Source: Gammaproteobacteria bacterium (GTDB lineage: Bacteria; Pseudomonadota; Gammaproteobacteria; GRL18). Taken from it: DNA of 7,187 nt. Below the pieces are notes generated by a model that saw nothing but the letters and a program-made list of their open reading frames with translations, searched no databases and was not told the origin of the DNA. Position 1 is the stretch's first letter. Each line of letters opens with the position of its first letter. The stretch lies in the NCBI GenBank assembly GCA_024511395.1, contig JANELJ010000113.1, forward strand, positions 1-7,187, written 5' to 3'. Positions 1 to 7,145 of the stretch are shown in pieces. Made by a program: the position numbers and the translations under genes.

Positions 1-153
1 GGCTGTCGAAAAGCATCCATGGATGGATTCACGGCGGCTTCAGCAAGGGATACACGGTTCCTGTTACGGACTATCGGTTAACTGAGGTAATCAATAAATT
101 TTAAATGATTCTCCTTTTTGGGGGAGCTGAAACTCTAAACTTTAGTTATATTA
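1..153. repeat. Gene-free end region with probable dispersed intergenic repeat (about 1-70)
   Basis: No credible gene lies in this stretch downstream of hisS. Roughly the first 70 bases look like a dispersed non-coding repeat: they contain a perfect 12-base palindrome, CATCCATGGATG, at 14-25, are richer in GC than the following AT-rich bases, and resemble in style the GCATCC/AGGGATAC-type intergenic repeats I recall from gammaproteobacterial genomes. Only one copy is visible here, so repeat status is inference. A plus-strand frame is open from the edge to a TAA at 79-81, but it has no recognisable protein character. The rest (86-153) is AT-rich 3' flank of hisS, with only a weak CTCC/GGAG hairpin at 111-126 and no following T-run. 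The usual downstream genes of the cluster (yfgM, bamB) do not begin here. Confidence 0.35.
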
Positions 154-1437
154 TTACAATCGGGTTTTTAATAGTTCAATCAGTTGATCCTGAGACAGGC
201 TTTCCTGCTGAGGTTTATTATCTGTCTTCTGACGCAGATATTTGACAGTAATCAACTGTTTGTCCAGTTCATCATCCCCCAGAATCAGGGCAATTTCAGC
301 CTGGCTTTTATCCGCCCGCTTCATCTGGCTTTTAAAGCTGCCGCCACCGTAGATATTAAAAATACGGACTTCCGGTAAGGCATCACGCAATTGTTCTGAC
401 AGTGCCAGACCGGCGTCCTGTGCTCGTTCTCCCATCATTAATAATACCGCATGGGGCTGTTTAATATAGTTTTGCAATTGTTCCTGCTGCACCAGCAGCA
501 CCAGACGTTCCAGCCCCATGGCAAAACCAACTGCAGGGGTTTCCCGACCGCCGAGCTGTTTTACCAGACCATCGTATCGACCGCCGGCACAGACGGTACC
601 CTGTGCACCCAGTTTATCAGTTACCCATTCAAACACGGTGCGATTATAATAATCCAGTCCGCGTACCAAACGGGTATTAATTTCATAAGAAATTCCAACA
701 CTGTCCAGGTAAGCACATAAATCCGCAAAGTGCTGTCTGGATTCATCATCCAGATGCTCCATTAAACGCGGGGCCTGTTCAATCATCTCCTGCATGGCCG
801 GGTTTTTACTGTCCAGAATACGCAGGGGATTGGTTTGTAAACGACGCTGGCTGTCTTCATCGAGCAGTTCACTATGCTGCAGCAGGTAATCCACAAGTAC
901 GGAACGATACTGCTCCCGTGCCTGTGCTGTACCCAGGCTGTTTAACTGCAGTGTAACTGAGTCCTGCAGCCCGAGCATTTTCCAGAAACGGGCACTCATC
1001 ATGATCAGTTCTGCATCAATATCCGGAGTGGACAGGCCAAAGACTTCAACACCCAATTGATGAAACTGGCGGTAACGCCCTTTTTGCGGACGTTCATGTC
1101 GAAACATGGGACCTATATACCACAACCGTTGCTGCTGATTAACCAGCAGACCATTTTGAATACCTGCCCGAACACAGACAGCCGTGCCTTCAGGTCTGAG
1201 GGTAAGGCTGTCGCCATTGCGATCCTCGAAGGTATACATTTCTTTTTCGACAATATCCGTGACTTCGCCAATTGAGCGTTTAAACAGGGTAGTTTTTTCC
1301 ACGATAGGGAAGCGGATTTCGTCGTAGTTATAGCTTTTAAGCAGCTGCCGCAGCCGGGATTCTATAAATTGCCACGCTGGTGTTTCATCGGGCAGGATAT
1401 CGTTCATCCCGCGAATTGATTTTATCTTGTCGGCCAA
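154..1437 (-). CDS. hisS: Histidine--tRNA ligase (HisRS), TTG start
   Basis: Cytoplasmic class II aminoacyl-tRNA synthetase that activates histidine with ATP and charges tRNA-His. The 427-residue product has the usual bacterial length. Visible signatures are the N-terminal IRGMNDILP (8-16), the TLRPEGTA loop (79-86), class II motif 2 [18 protein letters not shown] (112-129), the HisRS-specific motif [15 protein letters not shown] (257-271), AGGRYDGL (284-291), and motif 3 [11 protein letters not shown] (302-312). A C-terminal anticodon-binding domain (about 328-427) follows, with the [14 protein letters not shown] segment. The start is TTG at 1437-1435: the next residues ([12 protein letters not shown]) align with the family N-terminus, a good AGGAA lies 5 bases upstream, and the first in-frame ATG (residue 11) would remove the conserved IRG. 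It lies 35 bases after rodZ and is probably cotranscribed with it. ispG, which usually separates the two, is missing. Confidence 0.97.
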   Translation of the reverse strand: MADKIKSIRGMNDILPDETPAWQFIESRLRQLLKSYNYDEIRFPIVEKTTLFKRSIGEVTDIVEKEMYTFEDRNGDSLTLRPEGTAVCVRAGIQNGLLVNQQQRLWYIGPMFRHERPQKGRYRQFHQLGVEVFGLSTPDIDAELIMMSARFWKMLGLQDSVTLQLNSLGTAQAREQYRSVLVDYLLQHSELLDEDSQRRLQTNPLRILDSKNPAMQEMIEQAPRLMEHLDDESRQHFADLCAYLDSVGISYEINTRLVRGLDYYNRTVFEWVTDKLGAQGTVCAGGRYDGLVKQLGGRETPAVGFAMGLERLVLLVQQEQLQNYIKQPHAVLLMMGERAQDAGLALSEQLRDALPEVRIFNIYGGGSFKSQMKRADKSQAEIALILGDDELDKQLITVKYLRQKTDNKPQQESLSQDQLIELLKTRL

Positions 1438-1442
1438 AATGG

Positions 1443-1447
1443 TTCCT
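1443..1447 (-). promoter_or_regulatory. Shine-Dalgarno site of hisS
   Basis: AGGAA on the minus strand, 5 bases before the TTG at 1437. It decides the choice of the non-ATG start, because no comparable site precedes the in-frame ATG at residue 11. Confidence 0.6.
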
Positions 1448-1472
1448 GAACGATTGCTGTTAAGAAAACTGC

Positions 1473-2570
1473 CTATTCTACACTAAAACGAGCAATATTT
1501 TTGTTATTTATATAGCGGGAATGATCATATTTTTTGCCGTGGATACTGACATCGACCACCCGGCCATTGCCTAACAACAAATTGTAAGGCGGCTGTCCCT
1601 TAAGACTAAGGGTTTGACCGGCACGTTTTAGTCCCGTAGCCAGTTTTTTACCTGTGGCATCTTTAATAACAATCCAAGAATCGCCATTAAACTGCAGGAA
1701 CAGATCCTGACTGACAGATACTGCTTCCGGCTGTGGCACCGCAATGATTTCAGAGTCAGTTACCACATTATCCTCTTTATCCACTATCGGTAATGATATT
1801 ACTTCGTTGCCAGTATCCTTGTTCAGCTCTTCCGCTGTCTTTTTCTGCAGTTCAGCTTCCTTTTCAACAACAATCTTATCTGCTGTGCCTGCAGTTGCTG
1901 GTTCTGATGTTTTAATGTCCGAAACTGGAGTATCAGCCGTGGATTCAGACAGGGGCTGGAGGCTGTTTCTGTCCGGCTCCGACAGGCTCAGCTGTGATGG
2001 GTCTTCATCTAAGACTGAGTTATCACTGGATTCTGCTGCTATGGGAATAAGAAATCCGTTGTCTTTATCCTGATCTTTATTCAGTTCTTTATCTAATTCT
2101 TTATTCAAGTATTCACTGGAAACATATTGCCATAACTGCCAGCTGCCAAACAGCAATAGCGCAGCTACCGCAATTCTGATAACCGGCATAATAAAGGCTG
2201 GTTTTTCAGTATGCCCCTGGATTCCCTTCCCCCGGGTTATTTTAAGTTCCGGATCACTGCAGTTAGAGCGGTATTCGCGCTTGTAGTATTCCACCAAGGG
2301 TTCCGGCTGAATATTTAAAAAACGGGCATAATTACGAATGTAACCGCACACAAAAGCTGATACAGGCAAACTGCTCTGATCTTCACTTTCCAGTGCAATA
2401 ATAATTTTTTCGTCCAGTTTTAATTCTCTGGCCACATCAGTTGTTGTCAGGTTTTTCTCATTTCGGGCAATTTTTAACTGATAGCCATAGCCCTCTTCCC
2501 TATTGGCAATAATATCTTTAATTTCTTGTTTTTCCAAAATTAATAGTCCTGCTTGCCCTGATAGAACCAT
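1473..2570 (-). CDS. rodZ: RodZ, cytoskeletal helix-turn-helix membrane protein
   Basis: Bitopic inner-membrane protein that links the MreB cytoskeleton to the cell-wall elongation machinery. The 365 residues show the RodZ order: a cytoplasmic HTH/XRE-like domain (about 28-98, including [21 protein letters not shown] and [15 protein letters not shown]), a basic juxtamembrane stretch, one membrane segment (about 128-150, rich in I/A/L/W), a low-complexity acidic periplasmic linker (about 155-285), and the C-terminal beta domain (DUF4115, about 289-363, with [14 protein letters not shown] and [11 protein letters not shown]). The stop is TAG. The start is uncertain. The ATG at 2570 has no clear ribosome site and would overlap the ancestral pilW frame by 31 bases. 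A TTG at 2537 (residue 12, giving 354 aa) has AGGA 9 bases upstream and lies just after the ancestral pilW stop. I give the longer form. Identity is secure from domain order and location between pilW and hisS. Confidence 0.93.
   Translation of the reverse strand: MVLSGQAGLLILEKQEIKDIIANREEGYGYQLKIARNEKNLTTTDVARELKLDEKIIIALESEDQSSLPVSAFVCGYIRNYARFLNIQPEPLVEYYKREYRSNCSDPELKITRGKGIQGHTEKPAFIMPVIRIAVAALLLFGSWQLWQYVSSEYLNKELDKELNKDQDKDNGFLIPIAAESSDNSVLDEDPSQLSLSEPDRNSLQPLSESTADTPVSDIKTSEPATAGTADKIVVEKEAELQKKTAEELNKDTGNEVISLPIVDKEDNVVTDSEIIAVPQPEAVSVSQDLFLQFNGDSWIVIKDATGKKLATGLKRAGQTLSLKGQPPYNLLLGNGRVVDVSIHGKKYDHSRYINNKNIARFSVE
2062..2109. repeat. 12-bp imperfect tandem repeat, four copies, inside rodZ
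   Basis: Four adjacent 12-base units at 2062-2073, 2074-2085, 2086-2097 and 2098-2109 share the core TCTTTAT on the plus strand and vary in the last five bases. In the rodZ frame they encode [16 protein letters not shown] (residues 155-170), a charged segment immediately on the periplasmic side of the membrane helix. The unit is a multiple of three, so gain or loss of copies keeps the frame. Confidence 0.8.
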
Positions 2571-2674
2571 TGGGTTTCTTTACTATCAGGAAATTTACTC
2601 TTGAGTTGAAGTTTATAACTTGCCAGCAAATCATGATCAGGTTCCGACATGTTATTTAAAATGTTAAGACCTAA
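2540..2674 (-). pseudogene. Severed C-terminal part of pilW beyond the amber codon
   Basis: After the TAG at 2677-2675 the same frame stays open for 44 codons to a TAA at 2542-2540. Its translation starts LGLNIL and continues ...DLLASYKLQLKSKFPDSKE..., which is the ending expected of PilW/PilF proteins, where I recall a motif of the SLWLGIR type followed by a final helix pair ending in FPDS. The coding character is preserved and no second lesion is visible, so either the mutation is recent, or the codon is read through, or it is a sequencing error. The ancestral protein would be 264 residues, near the roughly 250 typical of the family. The ancestral stop lies next to the possible TTG start of rodZ. 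Confidence 0.8.
2547..2550 (-). promoter_or_regulatory. Possible Shine-Dalgarno for a TTG start of rodZ
   Basis: AGGA on the minus strand, 9 bases before the TTG at 2537-2535. The bases before the ATG at 2570 (AAAGAAACCCA) form a poorer site. This favours, without proving, the shorter rodZ product. Confidence 0.4.
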
Positions 2675-3334
2675 CTAGAGGCTGTCTGCTGTCTGTACGT
2701 CCTGATCATCAAAGCGTTTAAAGTAATTCCAGGCATATTTATACTCCCCTTTTTTATAATAAATTTTAGCCAGTCCAAGAAAGGAAGCCGGCAGATTTTT
2801 ATTAAGTTCTAGTGATTTACGATAAAGCTTTTCAGCCAGTTCTATTTTATTATTTTTAAAAGCACAGGAAGCAGCACTTTGACAAGCTCCGGCGCGTTTT
2901 ACATAGAGCGGATTATTAAGTACTTTTTTAAATTTCTGCTGCGCCTGTTCATATTTACCCTGGTCACATAAAAATATGGCATAATTATTTAAAATCGTGG
3001 AATCATTCGGCTCTAAGGATACCGATTTTTCAAATTGCTCATACGCCAGATTCGGGCATTCCAGACGACTGTATAACACCCCCAGGAAATTATGCGCCAG
3101 GGCATAGTCAGGATCCTGAGAAATGGCTTTATTGAGTTTCAGCAGTGCCCGATCATAACGTCCATTGCCAATATAGCCGGCCCCCAGTTGAGTATTAATA
3201 GATGCCGCAGAGGTATTACTGGATCCTGTTGTATACTGATTACTTAAACCGGCATTCTCCGCTGATTTATCCGAGTTGCTCTGACAGCCATTTAAAACCA
3301 GCAATGAAACAAAAATCACCCACCATTTTTTCAT
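2675..3334 (-). CDS. pilW: PilW/PilF type IV pilus pilotin lipoprotein, C-terminally truncated by TAG
   Basis: Outer-membrane lipoprotein with tetratricopeptide repeats that in type IV pilus systems guides localisation and assembly of the PilQ secretin. The 219 residues begin with a lipoprotein signal (KK, hydrophobic stretch, lipobox LNGC, lipidated Cys17 followed by Gln, which suits outer-membrane sorting). A short Ser/Thr/Asn-rich linker follows, then about five TPR units (about 46-79, 80-113, 114-147, 148-182 and a partial one from 183), with helix signatures such as ALAHNFLGVLYSRL and AEKLYRKSLELN. The product ends ...QTADSL at a TAG where relatives have a Trp, losing about 45 residues including the last helices; most TPRs survive, so partial function is possible. 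An AGGGGA lies 11 bases before the ATG. It sits between rlmN and rodZ, the usual pilW/pilF position. Confidence 0.88.
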   Translation of the reverse strand: MKKWWVIFVSLLVLNGCQSNSDKSAENAGLSNQYTTGSSNTSAASINTQLGAGYIGNGRYDRALLKLNKAISQDPDYALAHNFLGVLYSRLECPNLAYEQFEKSVSLEPNDSTILNNYAIFLCDQGKYEQAQQKFKKVLNNPLYVKRAGACQSAASCAFKNNKIELAEKLYRKSLELNKNLPASFLGLAKIYYKKGEYKYAWNYFKRFDDQDVQTADSL

Positions 3335-3360
3335 TATTAAACTATTCCCCTGTTTTTAAT

Positions 3361-3387
3361 AAAAATTGCCAGAAAGGTAATTTCCGG
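3361..3387 (-). terminator. Weak terminator-like hairpin between rlmN and pilW
   Basis: The arms at 3369-3375 and 3381-3387 pair at six of seven positions around a 5-base loop. On the minus strand the stem is followed after three bases by five Ts (3365-3361). The stem is short and has a mismatch, so at most partial termination or pausing between rlmN and pilW is suggested. Confidence 0.3.
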
Positions 3388-3398
3388 ATGAAAACTAA

Positions 3399-4583
3399 TC
3401 AAGACTTATCTGAATTAACACGACGACTTTTATCTTTTACCTTGCCTGCCAGTTGTCCACAGGCGGCGTCAATATCCTCACCCCGAGTTTTTCTAATCAT
3501 GGTGACATAACCGGCTTTTTGTAATATGTCCCTGAACTGCTTAATGACCTGCATTCTGGAGCTGACATAGTCACTTTCCGGAAAAGGGTTAAACGGTATC
3601 AGGTTAATTTTACACGGCAGTTTACGCAGTAAACGCGCCAGCTCATGAGCATTTCTGGTACTGTCGTTGATCCCTGCTAACATAACATATTCAATGGTAA
3701 ACTGCTTCTTTTTGGTATCCCCGGAAAAATAATAACGACAGGCATCCAGCAGTTCCTTAATCGGATATTTTTTATTTAAGGGAACTATCTTTTCCCGGAT
3801 GGCATCATTAGGTGCATGCAGCGATAAAGCCAGGCTGACATCACATTCCTCACGTAACCGTTTGAGGGCCGGGATCACCCCGACAGTGCTGATGGTCACC
3901 CGTCGTTTGGACAGACCATAGGCATTATCATCCACCATCAAATGTACCGCCTGTACCACATTATCAAAGTTTAACAGCGGTTCACCCATCCCCATTAACA
4001 CAACATTAGTTATTGCTCTGCGGGTTTCATTTTGGGAATTTTTGTTCGGCGACGCCTCCGTTTTCGGAATACGCTCATTCAGCATTTTATTGGCTGTCCA
4101 GAGCTGGGCAATAATTTCAGCACTGCTTAAATTACGGTTAAACCCCTGCCTAGCGGTGGAACAGAAACTACAGTCCAGAGCACAGCCCACCTGTGATGAA
4201 ACACAGAGCGTACCGCGATTATCTTCCGGAATAAAAACGGTTTCAATGCTGTTGCCGCCATCAAGACGCATCAGCCACTTAGTGGTTCCGTCACTGGCTT
4301 TCTGTTCCAGAACCACTTGTGGCGCACGAATTTCTGCAATGTCACTCAGGCGCTGACGTAAAGCCTGACTGACATTGCTCATATCATCAAAATTATCCAC
4401 CCCGAACTGATGGATCCATTTTAATATCTGGACAGCACGAAACGGCTTTTCACCAATTTCAGTAAAAAAAGCTTTTAAATGAGGCAAATCCATACCCAGT
4501 AAATTAACCTTCTGAGGTTTATTACCGGTTATTGTTATAGGTTGTTCTATTACTTGTTCTAATAATTCAGGAGCTTCAGGCAT
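3399..4583 (-). CDS. rlmN: RlmN, 23S rRNA (A2503-C2)/tRNA (A37-C2) methyltransferase
   Basis: Radical-SAM enzyme that methylates C2 of A2503 in 23S rRNA and of A37 in some tRNAs, tuning peptidyl-transferase and decoding accuracy. With the ATG at 4583 it has 394 residues. Numbering from the upstream GTG (add 12), the [4Fe-4S]/SAM motif CALDCSFC gives Cys146, Cys150 and Cys153. The two mechanistic cysteines are present as Cys139 (TLCVSSQVGC) and Cys387 (DIDAACGQLAG). Also visible are EKPFRAVQILKW near the N-terminus, GMGEPLLN (210-217), LSKRRVTISTVG and LSLHAPND. A hydrophilic stretch about 178-202 is some 12 residues longer than I recall for E. coli. A frame extension to a GTG at 4619 exists, but it starts inside the terminator-like stem of 4599-4667, has no ribosome site and adds non-family residues, so I prefer the ATG, although its own ribosome site is also weak. 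ndk, a common upstream neighbour, is absent. Confidence 0.96.
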   Translation of the reverse strand: MPEAPELLEQVIEQPITITGNKPQKVNLLGMDLPHLKAFFTEIGEKPFRAVQILKWIHQFGVDNFDDMSNVSQALRQRLSDIAEIRAPQVVLEQKASDGTTKWLMRLDGGNSIETVFIPEDNRGTLCVSSQVGCALDCSFCSTARQGFNRNLSSAEIIAQLWTANKMLNERIPKTEASPNKNSQNETRRAITNVVLMGMGEPLLNFDNVVQAVHLMVDDNAYGLSKRRVTISTVGVIPALKRLREECDVSLALSLHAPNDAIREKIVPLNKKYPIKELLDACRYYFSGDTKKKQFTIEYVMLAGINDSTRNAHELARLLRKLPCKINLIPFNPFPESDYVSSRMQVIKQFRDILQKAGYVTMIRKTRGEDIDAACGQLAGKVKDKSRRVNSDKS

Positions 4584-4598
4584 TTTTTTTCGGCCAAT

Positions 4599-4667
4599 AA
4601 AAAACCCACTTATTATCACGTAAATTAAGGAAAAATCCTACATTATTCTATGATAAATCGTGGGTTT
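4599..4667 (-). terminator. Probable intrinsic terminator of the isc operon (long branched hairpin)
   Basis: The arms 4602-4618 and 4651-4667 pair at 14 of 17 positions: AAACCCAC with GTGGGTTT, and TTATCA with TGATAA, separated by a 3-by-3 internal loop. The 32-base loop contains a second small hairpin (AGGA/TCCT around AAAA, 4628-4639). On the minus strand the outer stem runs directly into six Ts (4604-4599). It begins 36 bases after the iscX stop, as expected for a Rho-independent terminator of the hscA-fdx-iscX transcript. The long loop is unusual for a simple terminator. Confidence 0.6.
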
Positions 4668-4703
4668 GTGGGGAATTTAACTGTTCCTGTGATGAATTAT
4701 GGA

Positions 4704-4904
4704 TTATTCCCTATCCTCAATCCAGGTCATCTGTATTGCTTCAAGGATTTTTTCCCCGCAATGTTCTTCCGTTTCCTCAAAATCATCCAGAGCCAGTACC
4801 CAGTTCATTAGGTCAGGAAAACTGACGTATTGCGGATCCACATCGGGATGCAATTCATCCAGTTCAGCGACAATTTCATGTATATCAGTCCATCTCAGTC
4901 CCAC
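4704..4904 (-). CDS. iscX: IscX (YfhJ), Fe-S cluster assembly accessory protein, GTG start
   Basis: Small acidic protein that binds the cysteine desulfurase IscS (and iron) and modulates cluster assembly. The 66 residues equal the E. coli length, and the family features are visible: an N-terminal G-L-(K/R)-W-T-D, then HPDVDPQYVSFPDL, a central W, LDDF, and the terminal EKILEAIQMTWIED. It lacks the cysteine pattern of a cluster carrier, having only one Cys (49). The start is GTG at 4904-4902; the following residues match the family start exactly, and a strong purine-rich site (AAGGGGGAAGGA) lies immediately upstream, within the 11-base gap after fdx. It is the last gene of the isc operon here, followed by a terminator-like hairpin. 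Confidence 0.95.
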   Translation of the reverse strand: MGLRWTDIHEIVAELDELHPDVDPQYVSFPDLMNWVLALDDFEETEEHCGEKILEAIQMTWIEDRE

Positions 4905-4915
4905 GTCCTTCCCCC

Positions 4916-5254
4916 TTAATGATTCTCGGACACCATGTTAATGGTGTACTTGGGTATTTCAATAACCAGGTCTTCATCATCCACAATGGCCTGACAGCTT
5001 AGACGGGATTCCGGCTCTACACCCCAGGCTTTATCCAGGTAATCTTCTTCCAATTCAGTGGCTTCTTCCAGTGAATCAAAGCCTTCACGGATAATCACGT
5101 GGCAGGTGGTACAGGCGCAGGACTTCTCACAGGCATGTTCTATTTCAATGCCATTGTCCAACGCTGCGTCACAAATACTGGTACCGGGCTCAGCCTCTAC
5201 GACAGCCCCTTCCGGACAGATTTCTTCATGGGGTAAAAATATTAGTTTTGTCAT
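4916..5254 (-). CDS. fdx: ISC-type [2Fe-2S] ferredoxin
   Basis: Adrenodoxin-like [2Fe-2S] ferredoxin that supplies electrons for cluster assembly on the IscU scaffold. The 112 residues carry the ligand pattern at Cys42, Cys48, Cys51 and Cys87, in the same numbering as I recall for E. coli Fdx, with the additional conserved Cys46 ([11 protein letters not shown]). Acidic residues around 62-75 ([14 protein letters not shown]) form the usual partner-binding face. The C-terminal [24 protein letters not shown] segment is also typical. The ATG overlaps the hscA stop by 4 bases (ATGA), indicating translational coupling, and GAAGG lies 6 bases upstream inside hscA. Stop TAA. Confidence 0.97.
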   Translation of the reverse strand: MTKLIFLPHEEICPEGAVVEAEPGTSICDAALDNGIEIEHACEKSCACTTCHVIIREGFDSLEEATELEEDYLDKAWGVEPESRLSCQAIVDDEDLVIEIPKYTINMVSENH

Positions 5255-7140
5255 TTTGAACCTTCTGTAATTTCGTCAACACTATGACCGGCCAGTGCTT
5301 TATTAATACTGGCATCCATTCGGCGCTGAGCAAATTCAGCCGTCACTTTATCAACTTCTTCAATTTTCTGTTTAATGGCCCGTTGCTCATCACCCTGAGC
5401 AACTTCTGTTAATTCATTGATGGCCTGCTGAATACTATCCCGTTCCTGTGCCGATAATAACTTGTCGCCGTCTTCCTGCAGAGCCGCCTGAATGGTTTCT
5501 ACCACCCGCATGGCTTCTACCTGTTCCTCTTTCAGTTTACGGGCTTCCATATCATCTTTAGCATGACTGAAGGAGTCTTTAAGCATGGTTTCAATTTCAG
5601 TATCACTCAGACCATATGAGGGTTTTACCTGAATACTGCTTTCCACACCGGAGGCTTCTTCCCTGGCGGAAACCGACAGCAGTCCATCCGCATCAATTTG
5701 GAAAGTCACTCGGATCCGGGCGGCTCCCGCCACCATGGGCGGAATACCGCGCAGTTCAAAACGCGCCAGAGAACGACAGTCACTGACCAGTTCCCGTTCA
5801 CCCTGCAGTACAAGTATAGCCATGGCGGTCTGACCGTCTTTAAAGGTAGTAAAATCCTGGGCTCTGGCCACTGGAATCGTGGTATTACGATGGATGACTT
5901 TTTCCACCAGTCCACCCATAGTTTCCAGGCCCAAAGACAATGGTGTTACATCCAGTAACAACATTTCATCATCAGACTTGTTGCCTACCAGTACATCCGC
6001 CTGACGAGCCGCACCAATGGCGACAACTTTATCAGGGTCAATATCTACCAACGGTTCGGTTTCAAAAAAATCACCCACCATCTGACGCACCAGCGGCACA
6101 CGTGTTGAACCACCGACCATAACCACATCTTCAATATCATCAACGTCAATATTGGCATCACGTAAGGCCCGACGACAGGGAGCTATGGTTTTACGAATCA
6201 CCGGTTTAATCAGTTTTTCAAACTGCTCCAGGTTCAATTCGCCCTGCCAGTTACGACCTTCACCCAGGTCAATATCAATAAGTGTAGAATCCTGCTCACT
6301 TAAGGCTTCTTTGGCCGCTTTAGCTTTATCATGCAGCTGACGCTGCAGGGTTGCAGAAGGTGACTCAATACCGGCCTGCTCCATAATCCAGTTAACTACA
6401 ACCTGATCCAGATCATCACCGCCTAAAGAAGAATCTCCAGCAGTGGACATCACCTCAAAAACGCCCTGGGTGAGTTTTAAAATGGAGATATCAAAAGTAC
6501 CACCGCCCAGGTCATATATAACATGAACCCCTTCATTACCGCTGTCCAGACCATAGGCCACTGCAGCCGCCGTGGGTTCGTTTATCAAGCGCAGTACATT
6601 TAAGTCCGCCAAAGTGGCAGCATCTTTGGTGGCCTGACGCTGTGCATCATCAAAATAAGCTGGTACGGTAATGACCACACCGCTTAAATCACCACCCAGA
6701 GCTTCTTCAGCCCGCTGTTTCAGGGCTTTTAAAATTTCTGCCGAAACTTCCACGGCACTGACATCTCCGGCAACCGTACGGATACGTGATACCTTAGAAT
6801 CTTCATCCTGAACAAATTCATAGACGGAGTGCTCTTTAATATCAACCAGTCCACGACCCATATAACGCTTAGCTGATACAATAGTATTGGTGGGATCATT
6901 AACGGCATTTTCCTGAGCCTCATAGCCCACGACCGTCTGATAACCGTCTTCATTTTTGCCCAGAAACTGGACAACAGACGGCAGCAGGTGTCGCCCCTGG
7001 GCATCTGGAATGGTTTCAGCCAGACCGCTGCGCACAGTGACCACCAGAGAATTAGTGGTGCCTAAATCGATACCGGCTGCCAGCTTATGCTGGTGCGGTG
7101 CAGAGGATTGTCCGGGTTCTGATATTTGTAATAAGGCCAT
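5251..7140 (-). CDS. hscA: HscA, Hsp70-family chaperone for iron-sulfur cluster assembly
   Basis: Specialised Hsp70 that, with the co-chaperone HscB, binds the LPPVK motif of IscU and uses ATP hydrolysis to help transfer the nascent cluster. The 629 residues are slightly longer than E. coli HscA (616). The N-terminus [10 protein letters not shown] is characteristic of HscA rather than DnaK. The ATPase domain shows GIDLGTTNS (23-31), [20 protein letters not shown] (155-174), [11 protein letters not shown] (187-197), [10 protein letters not shown] (210-219) and [11 protein letters not shown] (341-351). The linker [14 protein letters not shown] (394-407) is followed by the substrate-binding domain (about 396-515) and a helical lid. 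The ATG at 7140 is followed by the family N-terminus, yet no Shine-Dalgarno is visible: the five bases AAAAT and then a heptamer array precede it. It overlaps fdx by 4 bases; hscB would be expected upstream, beyond the window. Confidence 0.98.
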   Translation of the reverse strand: MALLQISEPGQSSAPHQHKLAAGIDLGTTNSLVVTVRSGLAETIPDAQGRHLLPSVVQFLGKNEDGYQTVVGYEAQENAVNDPTNTIVSAKRYMGRGLVDIKEHSVYEFVQDEDSKVSRIRTVAGDVSAVEVSAEILKALKQRAEEALGGDLSGVVITVPAYFDDAQRQATKDAATLADLNVLRLINEPTAAAVAYGLDSGNEGVHVIYDLGGGTFDISILKLTQGVFEVMSTAGDSSLGGDDLDQVVVNWIMEQAGIESPSATLQRQLHDKAKAAKEALSEQDSTLIDIDLGEGRNWQGELNLEQFEKLIKPVIRKTIAPCRRALRDANIDVDDIEDVVMVGGSTRVPLVRQMVGDFFETEPLVDIDPDKVVAIGAARQADVLVGNKSDDEMLLLDVTPLSLGLETMGGLVEKVIHRNTTIPVARAQDFTTFKDGQTAMAILVLQGERELVSDCRSLARFELRGIPPMVAGAARIRVTFQIDADGLLSVSAREEASGVESSIQVKPSYGLSDTEIETMLKDSFSHAKDDMEARKLKEEQVEAMRVVETIQAALQEDGDKLLSAQERDSIQQAINELTEVAQGDEQRAIKQKIEEVDKVTAEFAQRRMDASINKALAGHSVDEITEGSK

Positions 7141-7145
7141 ATTTT

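Noticed and set aside
79..85. Single TAACTGA heptamer, as in Beggiatoaceae arrays
   Set aside because: One isolated 7-base match is expected by chance at this length and AT content; it is not an array.
111..126. Intrinsic terminator for hisS
   Set aside because: The CTCC/GGAG stem is only 4 pairs with an 8-base loop, and no T-run follows on the minus strand.
1744..2073. Plus-strand open frame opposite the rodZ linker
   Set aside because: The Ser-rich antisense product mirrors the low-complexity acidic RodZ linker, and RodZ is the supported gene.
2675..2677. Genome-wide reassignment of TAG to Trp or another amino acid
   Set aside because: rodZ ends at a TAG (1475-1473) exactly where the family C-terminus is expected, so TAG acts as a normal stop in this window.
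4612..4617. -10 promoter element GATAAT for rlmN
   Set aside because: There is no convincing -35 at 16-18 bases and the bases are explained by the hairpin arm; kept only as a remark.
4584..4619. Upstream GTG start for rlmN, adding 12 residues
   Set aside because: It begins within the terminator-like stem, has no ribosome site, and the added residues (translated partly from the T-run and A-run) do not resemble the family N-terminus.
4699..4941. Plus-strand open frame opposite iscX
   Set aside because: It is a shadow of iscX, which matches a known family over its full length; the antisense translation is Ser-rich low-complexity with no family signature.
6729..7004. Alternative minus-strand frame within hscA
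   Set aside because: It lies inside the conserved HscA ATPase domain and shows no independent protein character.
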